Shown here: positions 33,287-42,846 of the stretch, piece by piece
Layout of the letters: each line of letters starts with the position of its first letter
Numbering within the stretch: position 1 is the stretch's first letter
Origin: Bog-159 sp035499555
GTDB taxonomy: Bacteria; Acidobacteriota; Terriglobia; Bryobacterales; Bryobacteraceae
Assembly (NCBI GenBank): GCA_035499555.1
Contig: DATJYO010000011.1
Span: forward strand, 186,001 to 250,000
Length of the DNA: 64,000 nt
Reading direction: 5' to 3'
The notes under the pieces: generated by a model
Databases searched by the model: none
What the model was told of the DNA's origin: nothing
What the model saw: the letters and a program-made list of their open reading frames with translations, nothing else
Translations under genes and position numbers: made by a program

Positions 33287-35914
33287 ATGCAGCATCTGTC
33301 ATCGCCTATCGGTAAAATCAAGGATCGCTACACGGTGCTTGTCGTCGGTTCAGGATATGGAGGGGCTATTGCCGCGTCGCGGCTGGCCCGTGCCGGCCAA
33401 CAAGTCTGCCTGTTGGAGCGCGGGCGTGAGTTGCAGCCGGGCGAATATCCCGACACCGAGGATGAGGTGTTGGCCGAAGTACAGGCCGAACTTCCCAGCG
33501 GCCATCTCGGTTCGCACGCCGGCCTGTACGACTTTCACGTCAACCCGGACGTGAATGTCTTCGTCGGCTGCGGATTGGGCGGAACATCACTGATCAACGG
33601 AAACGTTGCGGTACGTCCGGACCCGCGCGTTTTCGCGGATCCGCGTTGGCCGCGAGCCCTGCGGGAAAACCCGGCGAGCCTGGAAGAGGGCTATGGCCGG
33701 GCGGAACGGATGCTGCACCCGGTGGCGTATCCGTCGCGCTATCCGGATCTACTCAAGTTGAAGGCCCTGGAGAAATCGGCCGCGCACCTGGGCGAGAACT
33801 GTGTGCGCGTGCCGATCGCCGTGAATTTCGTGGAAGGCATCAACGCGGTGGGCGTTGCGCAGCGTGCCTGTATGCTCTGCGGCGACTGCATCACCGGCTG
33901 CAACTACGGGGCGAAGAATACGGTCCTGTTCAACTACCTGCCCGACGCGCACAATTTCGGAGCGGAGATCTACACGGGCGCCTGGGTACGCTACCTGGAG
34001 CAGAAAGACCGCCACTGGCTGGTCCACTTCCAGGTCCTCGAGACGGGTTTGGAAGATGGCAGCGGGCCCTTGCGCACCGTGGCCGCGGATATTGTTGTGC
34101 TGTCCGCGGGAACCTTGGGATCCACCGAGATCCTGTTGCGTTCGAAGGCCGCGGGGGTGTCGCTGTCCGGCCAGGTCGGGCAGAAGTTTTCCGGCAACGG
34201 AGACTTTCTGGGATTCAGCTCCGGCTGCGGCACCGAGATCCGCGGCGTGGGCTATGGCCACCGCGATGCGCGCGACATGGCGCCGGTCGGGCCGGCCGTG
34301 ACCGGCATCATCGAACTGCGGCGGGCGGACCTGAACGAAAGCATGGTGATCCACGAGATCGCCGCACCTGGCGCTCTCTCCGGCCTGCTGCCGGTGGCCC
34401 TGGCGAATGCCGCCTCGGCGCTGGGTAGAGACACGGTGGAGCAGGCCATGGCGGCCGAAGAATCCGAGGTCGAGACGATTTTCTCCGGACCGTACGAGAC
34501 CTTGGCCAGCGAGACCCAGGCGTACCTGGTGACCGCGCACGAGCCGCACTACGGCGCCATGCGCCTGGAGAACGACCGCCTTCGCATCGACTGGCCGCAT
34601 GCCGGCGATCAGCCGATCTTTCAGCAGGTCGATGATACCTTGGCGGAAGCCAGCCGCGCCCTGGACGGACGGCATCTGGCAAACCCGGTCTGGAGTTCGG
34701 TCTTCAATCGCGATCTGATCACCGTCCATCCTTTGGGCGGCTGTGTCATGGCGGATGAGGCGGAAGCCGGCGCCGTGAACCATAAGGGCCAGGTCTTTTC
34801 GGGCAGCAGCGGCACCGCCGTGCATCCGGGACTTTACGTGCTGGACGGTTCCACCGTCCCACGGTCGCTGGGCGCCGGTCCGCTGCTGACCATCTCCGCG
34901 ATCGGCGAGAGGGCCTGTGCGCTGATGGCGCAAGACCGCGGCTGGACGATCGATTACACGCTGCCGTCGCGGCCGGCGCCGGCGCCACAACCGGCGGCCC
35001 TGCGCGTTCAGTTCACGGAATCCGCCCGCGGCGATGGGCTGGAACTGGACTTGACCGTGGCGTGCGACGATCTCGACGAATTGCTCCGCAACCCGCAGCA
35101 CAAAGCCACGGTGGCCGGACGTGCGCTTGCGGCGCGGCTGTCCCCGGGTCCGCTGAAAGTGACCGGCGAATTCAGCCTGGCCCGCCAGGAATACCGGCTC
35201 AACCTCAGCGACGGAACCAGCAGAACCTACGGCATGGCGGTCTCGCGCAAAGCCACCGCCCTGCGCGCGATGGTGCATGACGGGTCGCGCGCGGACAACC
35301 CGGTACTGCTGGAAGCCAGTCTGCGAAAGACCCCGCAGGATCTGCGCCGCGACCTATCCACCGTGCGCGTCCTCAATGCCGCCGGCGATCGCGAGCGGCT
35401 GGAAGCCACCGCCCGTTTCGGCCGCGCGCTGGCGGGTGATCTGTACGACATTTACGGCAGCGTGACGGCGGGACGCAAGAAACGGCCGTTGCGCGTGAAT
35501 GCCGGCACGGTGTTTTCGGACCCGAACCTGATTCGCTACGAAGGCGGTTCGCGCGGGCCGGTGCTGCTGGTTCCCGGATCGGGTTTGTCCAGCCTGGTCT
35601 TCACCATCGACACCATCGAGACCAACCTGCTCGAATTTCTGTTTGCGCACGGGTATGACGTTTGGCTCCTGGATTCTGCGGACGCCAGGATCCGCGACGC
35701 GGCCATCGCCAAGATCAAAGCGGTGTCCCGCGCGGCTGAAGTGCGCGTTCTGACCGCGGAACGGGACACCCGCGCGGCGGTGGAATTGAACGCGGCCACG
35801 CGCGATACCGTGCCCGAGGAGTGGCGCTACGTCTCGATCATCGCCGATAACGCCGTGCGCGACACCTACCCGGGCATTCTAGGCCAATTGCGAGCCGCGG
35901 CCGCGGGAGAGTAA
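33287..35914 (+). CDS. GMC-type FAD oxidoreductase with a C-terminal alpha/beta-hydrolase remnant
   Basis: I start at ATG 33287 (an in-frame TTG lies at 33272). The first 540 or so residues are a GMC flavoprotein: FAD-binding motif GSGYGG at 21-26, a four-cysteine CxxCxxCxxxC cluster (CMLCGDCITGC) as in cholesterol-oxidase-like relatives, and the HPLGGCVM motif of the catalytic His. A linker domain (about 560-750) follows. The last 115 residues resemble an alpha/beta hydrolase oxyanion strand and turn (VLLVPGSGLSS, near 759) but have no GxSxG nucleophile motif and lack most of the fold. Oxidation of a sterol or alcohol is possible. The enzyme is alone on the plus strand here. Confidence 0.8.
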   Translation: MQHLSSPIGKIKDRYTVLVVGSGYGGAIAASRLARAGQQVCLLERGRELQPGEYPDTEDEVLAEVQAELPSGHLGSHAGLYDFHVNPDVNVFVGCGLGGTSLINGNVAVRPDPRVFADPRWPRALRENPASLEEGYGRAERMLHPVAYPSRYPDLLKLKALEKSAAHLGENCVRVPIAVNFVEGINAVGVAQRACMLCGDCITGCNYGAKNTVLFNYLPDAHNFGAEIYTGAWVRYLEQKDRHWLVHFQVLETGLEDGSGPLRTVAADIVVLSAGTLGSTEILLRSKAAGVSLSGQVGQKFSGNGDFLGFSSGCGTEIRGVGYGHRDARDMAPVGPAVTGIIELRRADLNESMVIHEIAAPGALSGLLPVALANAASALGRDTVEQAMAAEESEVETIFSGPYETLASETQAYLVTAHEPHYGAMRLENDRLRIDWPHAGDQPIFQQVDDTLAEASRALDGRHLANPVWSSVFNRDLITVHPLGGCVMADEAEAGAVNHKGQVFSGSSGTAVHPGLYVLDGSTVPRSLGAGPLLTISAIGERACALMAQDRGWTIDYTLPSRPAPAPQPAALRVQFTESARGDGLELDLTVACDDLDELLRNPQHKATVAGRALAARLSPGPLKVTGEFSLARQEYRLNLSDGTSRTYGMAVSRKATALRAMVHDGSRADNPVLLEASLRKTPQDLRRDLSTVRVLNAAGDRERLEATARFGRALAGDLYDIYGSVTAGRKKRPLRVNAGTVFSDPNLIRYEGGSRGPVLLVPGSGLSSLVFTIDTIETNLLEFLFAHGYDVWLLDSADARIRDAAIAKIKAVSRAAEVRVLTAERDTRAAVELNAATRDTVPEEWRYVSIIADNAVRDTYPGILGQLRAAAAGE

Positions 35915-35924
35915 CTCCGCTGCC

Positions 35925-37856
35925 CTACGGCTTTCCGGCGGAGCTTGGAATCGCCGATTGCCGCGCGATGCGGCCCGTGCGTGCATCGGCCAGCGACACA
36001 TGATAGGCCGCCAGCAGGCTGCCGGTGGTGCGATCGAGTGCCAGGCGTGAACTCGTATAAGCCGCCAGGGCCGCCACGACTGACGATTCCGCGGTAACCA
36101 GATCGCGCTGCTGCTGGATCACGTTATAGGGAATCGACGCACCCAGGGCGAAGCGTTTCTGCTCGCTCGAAAGCAACTGCTGCTGCAAGACGCGACTGTG
36201 GACGGCCGCTTCATAACGGGCGCGAGCCTGGCGCAACGCGATGACATCGTTGAGCACATCGACTTCCGCCTGGTCGGCGTTCTTCTGCGTGGTCAACTGG
36301 GTCTGCCGGTAGGATAGCTGGTCGATCGCATAATCCGCCTGCGCCTGCCGGTTGCGCAGCGCACCGAAGTAGAAACCGGTGATGGATTCGGTCGGATAGG
36401 CGAAGCTGAACACTTGCTGCAGGGCGTTACCGATTCCGCCCACCAGTTTGGGGTTGGGCTCAATGGTGTAGCCGTCGATCGTGGCCGGATGAGCGACGCC
36501 GGCCAATCCCGCCGAGTTGCCGCTGGCGAAGATACCCAGACCCGGTTTTAAACCGTTGCGGGTACCCAGGTTCGAAACCTCGGCGGCCTTTTCATTCTCG
36601 CGCTCGACGATCAGGTCGGAGCGGGTGCCCAGAGCCTGTTTGACCAGTTGCTCGACGGGGGGCAGATCGTCGTGATCCGGTATGCTCATGTGGTCTAAGG
36701 GCTCGATGTGCGCCGCGGCCAGGACCGGGTCCGCGGTGCCGGGCCGGCTGAGCAGGTTCTTGAGCTGGACCTCCTGCTGCTGCCGGGTGGCATCCGAATC
36801 CACCAGGGCCTGCTGGCTGGTCACTAACTGGCTTTCAGCATTGATGACGTCGGAAGGCGCCAGTGCGCCCAGGCGCACCTGCTCTTTCACGTTTGCCAGA
36901 AACGTCCTGGCTACGTCGGCCGCCTCGCGCTTGGCCCGGCTGTCCTCGTCCGCGGCTTCCAGGCTGTAGTACGCATTCAAGACCTGCGCCACCGTGTTAA
37001 CGAGCTGCGACTGAAACGTATAGTCCGAGATGGCCAGGTTCATCTTGGCGACGGTAATGAACCGCGCGTTCACGGCGATGCCAAAACCCTGCAGGAAGCC
37101 TTGCTGGAACGTGAACGACATGTTGGGCGCCGAGGACGGATTCAGCACGTCAGCCGGCGAATTCTCGTTCAGGTAGTTATCGGCGTACGATACGGTGACG
37201 CTGCCGCCGGTGAGCAAGCCCTGGGTGTAACTCAACGAATGCGCACGCGTCACATCGATGAGCGTGGCGGTTCCGCTGAGGGTTTCCACGGGCAGGAGAT
37301 TGGTCGTGTGGCTGAACGTGCTGGCTTCCTGGATGATAGGATCCAGGTTTTGTGTCACCGGGCCGATCTGTTGAATGGATGTACTGGAGGTTTGACTGCT
37401 CCGGGAGCCGGCTCCGGGAAGGGCGATTCCGGCCGCGGCCTGGCTGCCCGCCACACCTTGGCCGAGCGCGGCGGCGCCGACTTGCGCCGAGTTGCTGGGC
37501 ACGCCCGGCAGCGCGCCGCCGGCCTCGGCACGTATGACGTTCCAGTTCTGGATGAGCGGATTGTAGCGCGCCACTTCGACATCGATATTGTTCTCGAGCG
37601 CCAGCGCGATCGCGTCCTGGACGGTCAGATAGAGCGTTCCCGCGCGGATCAGTTCCTGCAGGCGGGTGGAATTCGCCAGCCGTGCCGGCGGCACGTCCAC
37701 CGCGAAATACGGGCGTACGATCGCCGGCACGGAGGCCTTGGAAGGCGCGATGGCCGCGTAAGGTTGCTGCGCCCAGGTCACCGGCAGCGGGAACGTCAGC
37801 GACAACGCCGCCGCCAGTACCTTGCGTCCGGCACAAACGATGGAGGATGGCCTCAC
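35925..37856 (-). CDS. TolC-family outer-membrane efflux protein (second of tandem pair)
   Basis: The 643-residue protein has a signal peptide and a long helical barrel with two TolC-type halves. The N-terminal segment TVQDAIALALENNIDVEVARYNP is the motif of this subgroup, in which an N-terminal extension precedes the helical core. It starts at GTG 37856, overlapping the upstream TolC-like gene by 4 nt (GTGA), so the genes are translationally coupled. No inner-membrane pump or adaptor gene is next to them. The gene converges on the GMC oxidoreductase with a 10-nt gap. Confidence 0.85.
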   Translation of the reverse strand: MRPSSIVCAGRKVLAAALSLTFPLPVTWAQQPYAAIAPSKASVPAIVRPYFAVDVPPARLANSTRLQELIRAGTLYLTVQDAIALALENNIDVEVARYNPLIQNWNVIRAEAGGALPGVPSNSAQVGAAALGQGVAGSQAAAGIALPGAGSRSSQTSSTSIQQIGPVTQNLDPIIQEASTFSHTTNLLPVETLSGTATLIDVTRAHSLSYTQGLLTGGSVTVSYADNYLNENSPADVLNPSSAPNMSFTFQQGFLQGFGIAVNARFITVAKMNLAISDYTFQSQLVNTVAQVLNAYYSLEAADEDSRAKREAADVARTFLANVKEQVRLGALAPSDVINAESQLVTSQQALVDSDATRQQQEVQLKNLLSRPGTADPVLAAAHIEPLDHMSIPDHDDLPPVEQLVKQALGTRSDLIVERENEKAAEVSNLGTRNGLKPGLGIFASGNSAGLAGVAHPATIDGYTIEPNPKLVGGIGNALQQVFSFAYPTESITGFYFGALRNRQAQADYAIDQLSYRQTQLTTQKNADQAEVDVLNDVIALRQARARYEAAVHSRVLQQQLLSSEQKRFALGASIPYNVIQQQRDLVTAESSVVAALAAYTSSRLALDRTTGSLLAAYHVSLADARTGRIARQSAIPSSAGKP

Positions 37857-39724
37857 GGCAACACCTCCTTCGGCAGTTCGGCGGGCAGCGTGGAGGACTG
37901 CGAAATCCGGCCGGAACGGGCCTCGTCAATCGAAATGTGATTGACGTCCAGGGTGGTGCCGAGGGCTTGGTCGAGCGCGATCCGGGCATGCGTGTAATTA
38001 GCCATGCTCTGCACCTCCGCGCTCTGCGCGGTCGCCAGGTCGCGCTGGTCCTGAACCACCTGGAACGAAACCACGGCGCCCAGCCGGTACCGCTTCTGAT
38101 CGCCTTCCAGGGTTTGCTGCTGCAGCACGCGGGCTTTGACCGCGGCTTCCCACCGCGATCGGGCCTGCTGCAAGCCGATCAGCGCGTTTTGCACATCGAC
38201 GCGGATCTGGTTGATGTTCTTCCGGAGATTCAATTCGTTTTGCCGAAGCTCCAGCATGCTGGTGGCGTAGTCCGCCTGGGCGGCGCGGTTCCGCAGCGGT
38301 ATGTTGAGGGAAATGCCCGCCGAGTAGTTGGGGTAGTGGCGGCGCGCGATCTGCGAAAGCAGGTCGCCGTATCCGCCGGTGGAATACCCCAAGTCCGCCA
38401 GTTCGCCGATCAAGCCGTTGTTGGTGACCTCGGTGAATGCTTGCAGGGTCGGCTTCAGCTCGCTTTTGATGCCCACCAGGTTCATTTGATTGCTTTGCAG
38501 GTTCAGGCGCGCCTGCGCCATTTCGGGCCGTTTGCTAAGGGCTTCCTGGATGAGGTCTTCGAGCGGCCGGACCACGTCCGTGGCGGGCACTTCGATTTTA
38601 TCCAGCGGAATGACGTGCACGCCCGCCAAACCCGCGGCGGCCACGCCGTTGCGGGTCAGAGCGTTTTTGAGCACGGTTTCCTGTTGCAGGAGATTGGTCT
38701 CGGCCGTCACCAGGTCCTGCTGGCTGGCGTATAACTGGGACTCCGCGCGAGTGATTTCAATCGGCGCGGCTGTGCCGAATTCCACCAGCTTCTTGTTGTC
38801 CTCCAGCAGTTGCTGCGCGGTGGCCACTTCCCGGCGGCGGGCGCGCACGTCCTCGTCGAAGCTCACCAGGTCCCAATAGAGGTTCAGCGCCGCGGAGACG
38901 GTGGCGATCACCTGCTGCTTGAACTGCAGGTCACTCACCTTCACGTTGTTTTTCTGTACCCGGATGTTGCGGTCGGCGACGGCGCGCCCGAAGCCGTAGA
39001 GCAGGTTCTGGGTCAGCAGCAGATCCAGAAAACCGGAGGTGAACGGGTTCAGATTATACGCCGGGCTGTTGACTTTCGTGTATCGGCTGGCGTACGTAAA
39101 CTGCGTGTTCAGGCCGAAATCGAAATTCTCGATGTACTGCGCCTGGTAGCTGCGCGTAGACGCCACCAGGTTGCTGACACCCGTAGCGATGGTGTTGCTC
39201 TGCGGCGTGCTGGAATGGCCAAAGGACGCGATACCGACCACCGTGGGATCGAACGAAGGGATGGCCGGTCCCAACTGAGTCACGATGCCGCCGCCGGAAC
39301 TGACTCCGGCTCCGGAACTGAGGGTGCTCGTGGTGGCGGAGACGCCTTGCAGGCTGACGCTCTGCGGGCCGGCCGCCACGGGCAGGCCCACGCTGCGCAG
39401 GGCGCCGCCGCCTTGGGCACGCAGGAGAACTTCCTTAGCCAACAGTGGGCCGTAGCGTTGGATCTCCACGTCGATGTTGTTTTCGATAGCCAGCGCCACT
39501 ACGTCCTGCGCGGTCAAATACAAGTTGCCGGCGCGGACCAACGACGCCAGGCGGGACGAGTTATCTAACCGTATAGGCGGCACGGTTCCGGCACGGTACG
39601 GACGGGTGAGGAAACCCAACCCGCCCTGGGGTGGCCGGATGCTGATCTCGCTCTGGGCCATGGCGGAGCCGCATAAGAGCAGGAAAACACAGAAAATGGA
39701 TATCGGCGTTTGAAATAGTCTCAT
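37853..39724 (-). CDS. TolC-family outer-membrane efflux protein (first of tandem pair)
   Basis: I take ATG 39724 as the start because it gives a signal peptide (MRLFQTPISIFCVFLLLCGS) directly, whereas the longer frame from 39808 does not. The 623-residue protein shares the motif TAQDVVALAIENNIDVEIQR with the downstream gene and is its paralogue. Both have a signal peptide, an N-terminal extension and a two-repeat helical barrel. The two could be subunits of one trimer or supply different pumps. The 199 nt upstream to the divergent DUF362 gene hold no other gene I can see. Confidence 0.85.
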   Translation of the reverse strand: MRLFQTPISIFCVFLLLCGSAMAQSEISIRPPQGGLGFLTRPYRAGTVPPIRLDNSSRLASLVRAGNLYLTAQDVVALAIENNIDVEIQRYGPLLAKEVLLRAQGGGALRSVGLPVAAGPQSVSLQGVSATTSTLSSGAGVSSGGGIVTQLGPAIPSFDPTVVGIASFGHSSTPQSNTIATGVSNLVASTRSYQAQYIENFDFGLNTQFTYASRYTKVNSPAYNLNPFTSGFLDLLLTQNLLYGFGRAVADRNIRVQKNNVKVSDLQFKQQVIATVSAALNLYWDLVSFDEDVRARRREVATAQQLLEDNKKLVEFGTAAPIEITRAESQLYASQQDLVTAETNLLQQETVLKNALTRNGVAAAGLAGVHVIPLDKIEVPATDVVRPLEDLIQEALSKRPEMAQARLNLQSNQMNLVGIKSELKPTLQAFTEVTNNGLIGELADLGYSTGGYGDLLSQIARRHYPNYSAGISLNIPLRNRAAQADYATSMLELRQNELNLRKNINQIRVDVQNALIGLQQARSRWEAAVKARVLQQQTLEGDQKRYRLGAVVSFQVVQDQRDLATAQSAEVQSMANYTHARIALDQALGTTLDVNHISIDEARSGRISQSSTLPAELPKEVLP

Positions 39725-39923
39725 TGAAATCAACCGTTTACAAGCGAAACGCGGAACCGGAGAACGGGCGCGCGCCTCGCGTCGCGCTAAGGTGACGCGC
39801 GAACACATAGTTTATTACGCAGCAGCGCCGGTTTTGTTCGAATCCCGACAAAGGGTCCCCCGACGGGAATCGGACCCGTACCCCCGTACCCGGCGGCGCC
39901 CCGGTGCGTTTATCCTAAGAGTA

Positions 39924-41039
39924 ATGACTCGGAGAGAATGGATCGCACTGATCAGCGCGGCGCCTCTGCTTAAAGGCGCGCCACAGGCTCCCGCTACACC
40001 CGTAACCATCGCCAAATGCGCGTCGTATGACGAGGACGTCACGTCGCGCCTGGCCACCATGTTCAATCAACTCGGTGGCCTGGACCGGATCGTACGCGGC
40101 AAGACGGTAACCATCAAGCTCAACATGACCGGCAGTCCGGGTCTGCGCGTCGACGGCCGGCCGCCCGGCATCACGCATTACGTGCATCCCAAGCTGGTCG
40201 GCGCCACCGCGCATCTGATGGGACGCGCGGGCGCGCGCCGCATACGGTTCGTCGAAAGCGCTTGGGCCACCAGCGGACCGCTGGAAGAATATTTGCTCGA
40301 TTCCGGCTGGAATGTACGGCAGTTGCTGGCCGCCGCGCCGGGCGTCGAGTTCGAGAATACTAACGCGCTCGGCAAGGGCAAGAAGTATTCGCGGTTCAAA
40401 GTGCCCGAAGCGTACATGTTCCCGGCCTACGATTTGAATCACGCCTACGAGGACACCGACGTCTTCGTGAGCATGGCCAAGTTGAAAAACCACGCGACCT
40501 GCGGTGTGACGCTGTCGCTGAAGAACTGCTTTGGGATCCTGCCGGCGTCCATTTACGGCGACGACGCGGGAGTCGACGAGCCGAACGAGAACCCCACCAC
40601 CGGCCGCGCCAAGACCATGCACGCCGGGCGCCGGCAGCCCTCCAAGTCGGCGCCGTCCGAGTTGGACCCGTCCTCCAGCCGGGATGCGGGCTACCGCGTG
40701 CCCCACATCGTGGCCGACCTGGTGAAGGTCCGGCCGGTCGATCTGGCCCTCATTGACGGCATCGAGTCCGTTGCCGGCGGCGAAGGTCCCTGGATCAGAG
40801 GCATCCGCCGCGTGCAGCCGGGCGTACTGCTGGCGGGATTGAATCCGGTCTCGACCGATGCGGTGGCGGCCGCCGTGATGGGTTACGACCCACGCGCTAC
40901 GCGCGGCACGGTCCCGTTCGTGAAATGCGATAATACACTGCTGCTGGCCGAACGTCACGGCGTAGGCTCCGGCGATCTGCGGCGCATCGAAGTGCGCGGC
41001 GTGCCGATCGCGAACGCCATATATCGTTATGATGCTTGA
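39924..41039 (+). CDS. DUF362 domain protein
   Basis: I start at ATG 39924, which gives a 371-residue protein (a longer frame from 39792 exists). It has the DUF362 core with VDVAL-type segments such as VRPVDLALIDGIESV, and the central motif KNHATCGVTLSLKNCFGILP. Many DUF362 proteins carry ferredoxin-like iron-sulfur clusters. This one lacks the Cys clusters and has only isolated cysteines, so it is probably not a ferredoxin. An N-terminal hydrophobic segment (RREWIALISAAPLLKG) may be a signal or Tat-like leader. The gene overlaps the gamma-glutamyltransferase start by 11 nt, so translation is coupled. Confidence 0.85.
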   Translation: MTRREWIALISAAPLLKGAPQAPATPVTIAKCASYDEDVTSRLATMFNQLGGLDRIVRGKTVTIKLNMTGSPGLRVDGRPPGITHYVHPKLVGATAHLMGRAGARRIRFVESAWATSGPLEEYLLDSGWNVRQLLAAAPGVEFENTNALGKGKKYSRFKVPEAYMFPAYDLNHAYEDTDVFVSMAKLKNHATCGVTLSLKNCFGILPASIYGDDAGVDEPNENPTTGRAKTMHAGRRQPSKSAPSELDPSSSRDAGYRVPHIVADLVKVRPVDLALIDGIESVAGGEGPWIRGIRRVQPGVLLAGLNPVSTDAVAAAVMGYDPRATRGTVPFVKCDNTLLLAERHGVGSGDLRRIEVRGVPIANAIYRYDA

Positions 41040-42846
41040 TCTGGTCCGCTCCGCAATCTCCGGTGCGCGGCGTCCCCGCGGTGCCGGCTGGCTGCTCCTG
41101 GTCCTCGGCGCGGCGAGCCTTTCCGCGCAAAGCCACCTCACCATGTTCCCGCCGGTGCGGGGACTCCACGAGATGGTGGGCTCGTGCAACAACTTCGAGG
41201 TTGACGCCGGCATGCGTATTCTGGACGCCGGCGGCAACGCCGTGGATGCGGGTGTCGCCACGACGCTGGCCGCCGGTGTAACCGAACTCGACCACTTCGG
41301 CCTGGGCGGTGAAATCCCCATCCTGATCAAGCTGAACGGGCAGCCCGTGGTGGCGATCAGCGGCATCGGGACGGCTCCGGCGGCCGCTACCGTGGCTTTT
41401 TATAAATCGCGCCATCGCGAGTTGTGGGAGGAGCCGGGCCACATGCCGCCGATGCCCGCGCAAGGCATCCTCTCCTCTCCGGTCCCGGGCGTGATGGATG
41501 GCCTGATTCTGGCTTTGGAGCGCTATGGCACGATGTCGTTCGCCCAGGTCGCGGCGCCGGCAATCGAGGACACCGAGGGCTTTCCCATCACCGAAGTCAT
41601 GTCCGACTGGATCCGCGGCTCCCAGCCCCTGCTGCACCTGTGGCCTACTTCGCGCGAATTCTTTTTGCCCAACGGCGTGGCCCCGCGGCGGGGCGAGATC
41701 TTCCGGGAACCGGCCCTGGGCCGCACCCTGCGGGGCATGGTGGCCGCCGAAGCGCACGCCAAGGGGAATCGCGTCGAGCGCCTGCGCGCCGTGCGGGATT
41801 ACTTCTATAAAGGTCCGGTGGCGCGCGAATACGACGCATTCTGCAAACGCGAAGGCGGCCTGATCACTTACCGGGACATGGCCGATTTCCACGCCGAGGC
41901 CGATACCCCGCGCACGGGCACGTACAAAGGCTACGAGATCTTCAAGCCCGGCTTCTGGTCGCAGGGCCCGGTGATGATCGAGACCTTGAACCTGCTGGAA
42001 GGCTACGACCTGCGGGCCATGGGCCACAACAGCCCGCAGTACATCCACACCTTGGTCGAAGCGATTAAGCTGGCCTTCGCGGACCGCGACCGTTATTACG
42101 GCGATCCGAAATTCTCCAAAATCCCCGAGAAGATCCTGCTTTCGAAGGAATACGCCGCGGAGCGGCGCAAGCTCATCGACCCGAACCACGCCTCGATGGA
42201 GGAGCGTCCCGGAGCATTTGGCGGCCCGCTGCCCATGCCCGCCACCACGGAGTCCACCATCGCCGCGCGCGATACCACCTGCGTCAACGTGGTCGACAAG
42301 GCGCGCAACATGTTCTCGGCCACGCCCAGCGGCGGCTGGCTCCCTTCCGTGATCGCCGGGGACACCGGGCTGGCGATGAGCGAGCGCATGCAGACGTTCG
42401 TGCTGACGCCCGGCCATCCCAACGAACTGGCTCCCGGCAAACGTCCGCGGGTCACGCTCAGCCCGCTGATCGTGCTGCGCGAGGGACAGCCCTTCCTGGC
42501 GATGTCCACGCCGGGCGGCGATCTGCAAGACCAAACGCTGTTGCAGGTCTTTCTCAACATCGTCGAGTTCAATATGTCGCCCCAGGAAGCCATCGAGGCG
42601 CCCCGCTTCGACAGCGCGCATATGTACACGTCCTTCGATTTCCACGCATTCCTTCCGGGCCGGCTGAACATCGAGCGCCGCATCCCCCAGGCCACCATCG
42701 AGAAACTGGTAGCCATGGGGCATAAGGTTACGGTGGTGGGCGATTGGGCCAATCTATCCGCACCCACGGCCATCCGTATGACGGCGGATGGGGTGTTGCA
42801 CGGGGGCGCCGACCCCCGCCGCAGCCGCTTCATTTACGGACGATGA
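41029..42846 (+). CDS. Gamma-glutamyltransferase
   Basis: The 605-residue protein is a gamma-glutamyltransferase of the Ntn-hydrolase superfamily. It has an N-terminal signal peptide (up to about residue 33) and then a single chain that would be self-cleaved into two subunits before Thr416. The nucleophile region reads ARDTTCVNVVD (Thr416-Thr417), followed by NMFSATPSGGW. The family usually reads TTH at this point. The large-subunit segments GGNAVDAGVA and GLGGE are present. The enzyme should cleave gamma-glutamyl peptides in the periplasm. It overlaps the DUF362 gene and the FRG gene, which start or end within its ends. Confidence 0.92.
   Translation: MMLDLVRSAISGARRPRGAGWLLLVLGAASLSAQSHLTMFPPVRGLHEMVGSCNNFEVDAGMRILDAGGNAVDAGVATTLAAGVTELDHFGLGGEIPILIKLNGQPVVAISGIGTAPAAATVAFYKSRHRELWEEPGHMPPMPAQGILSSPVPGVMDGLILALERYGTMSFAQVAAPAIEDTEGFPITEVMSDWIRGSQPLLHLWPTSREFFLPNGVAPRRGEIFREPALGRTLRGMVAAEAHAKGNRVERLRAVRDYFYKGPVAREYDAFCKREGGLITYRDMADFHAEADTPRTGTYKGYEIFKPGFWSQGPVMIETLNLLEGYDLRAMGHNSPQYIHTLVEAIKLAFADRDRYYGDPKFSKIPEKILLSKEYAAERRKLIDPNHASMEERPGAFGGPLPMPATTESTIAARDTTCVNVVDKARNMFSATPSGGWLPSVIAGDTGLAMSERMQTFVLTPGHPNELAPGKRPRVTLSPLIVLREGQPFLAMSTPGGDLQDQTLLQVFLNIVEFNMSPQEAIEAPRFDSAHMYTSFDFHAFLPGRLNIERRIPQATIEKLVAMGHKVTVVGDWANLSAPTAIRMTADGVLHGGADPRRSRFIYGR

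Noticed and set aside
33749..35278. 509-codon antisense ORF opposite the GMC oxidoreductase
   Set aside because: The sense strand carries intact FAD and active-site motifs. The antisense frame is a composition artefact.
39836..39847. tRNA T-arm-like motif (GTTCGAATCCCG) and repeated CCCGTACCC
   Set aside because: No acceptor stem, D-arm or anticodon arm can be built around it on either strand. The stretch is the leader between a TolC-like gene and the DUF362 gene.
40897..42723. 608-codon antisense ORF opposite gamma-glutamyltransferase
   Set aside because: The sense strand has a clear enzyme with catalytic motifs, and the antisense translation is rich in Arg, Gly and Gln with no family motifs.
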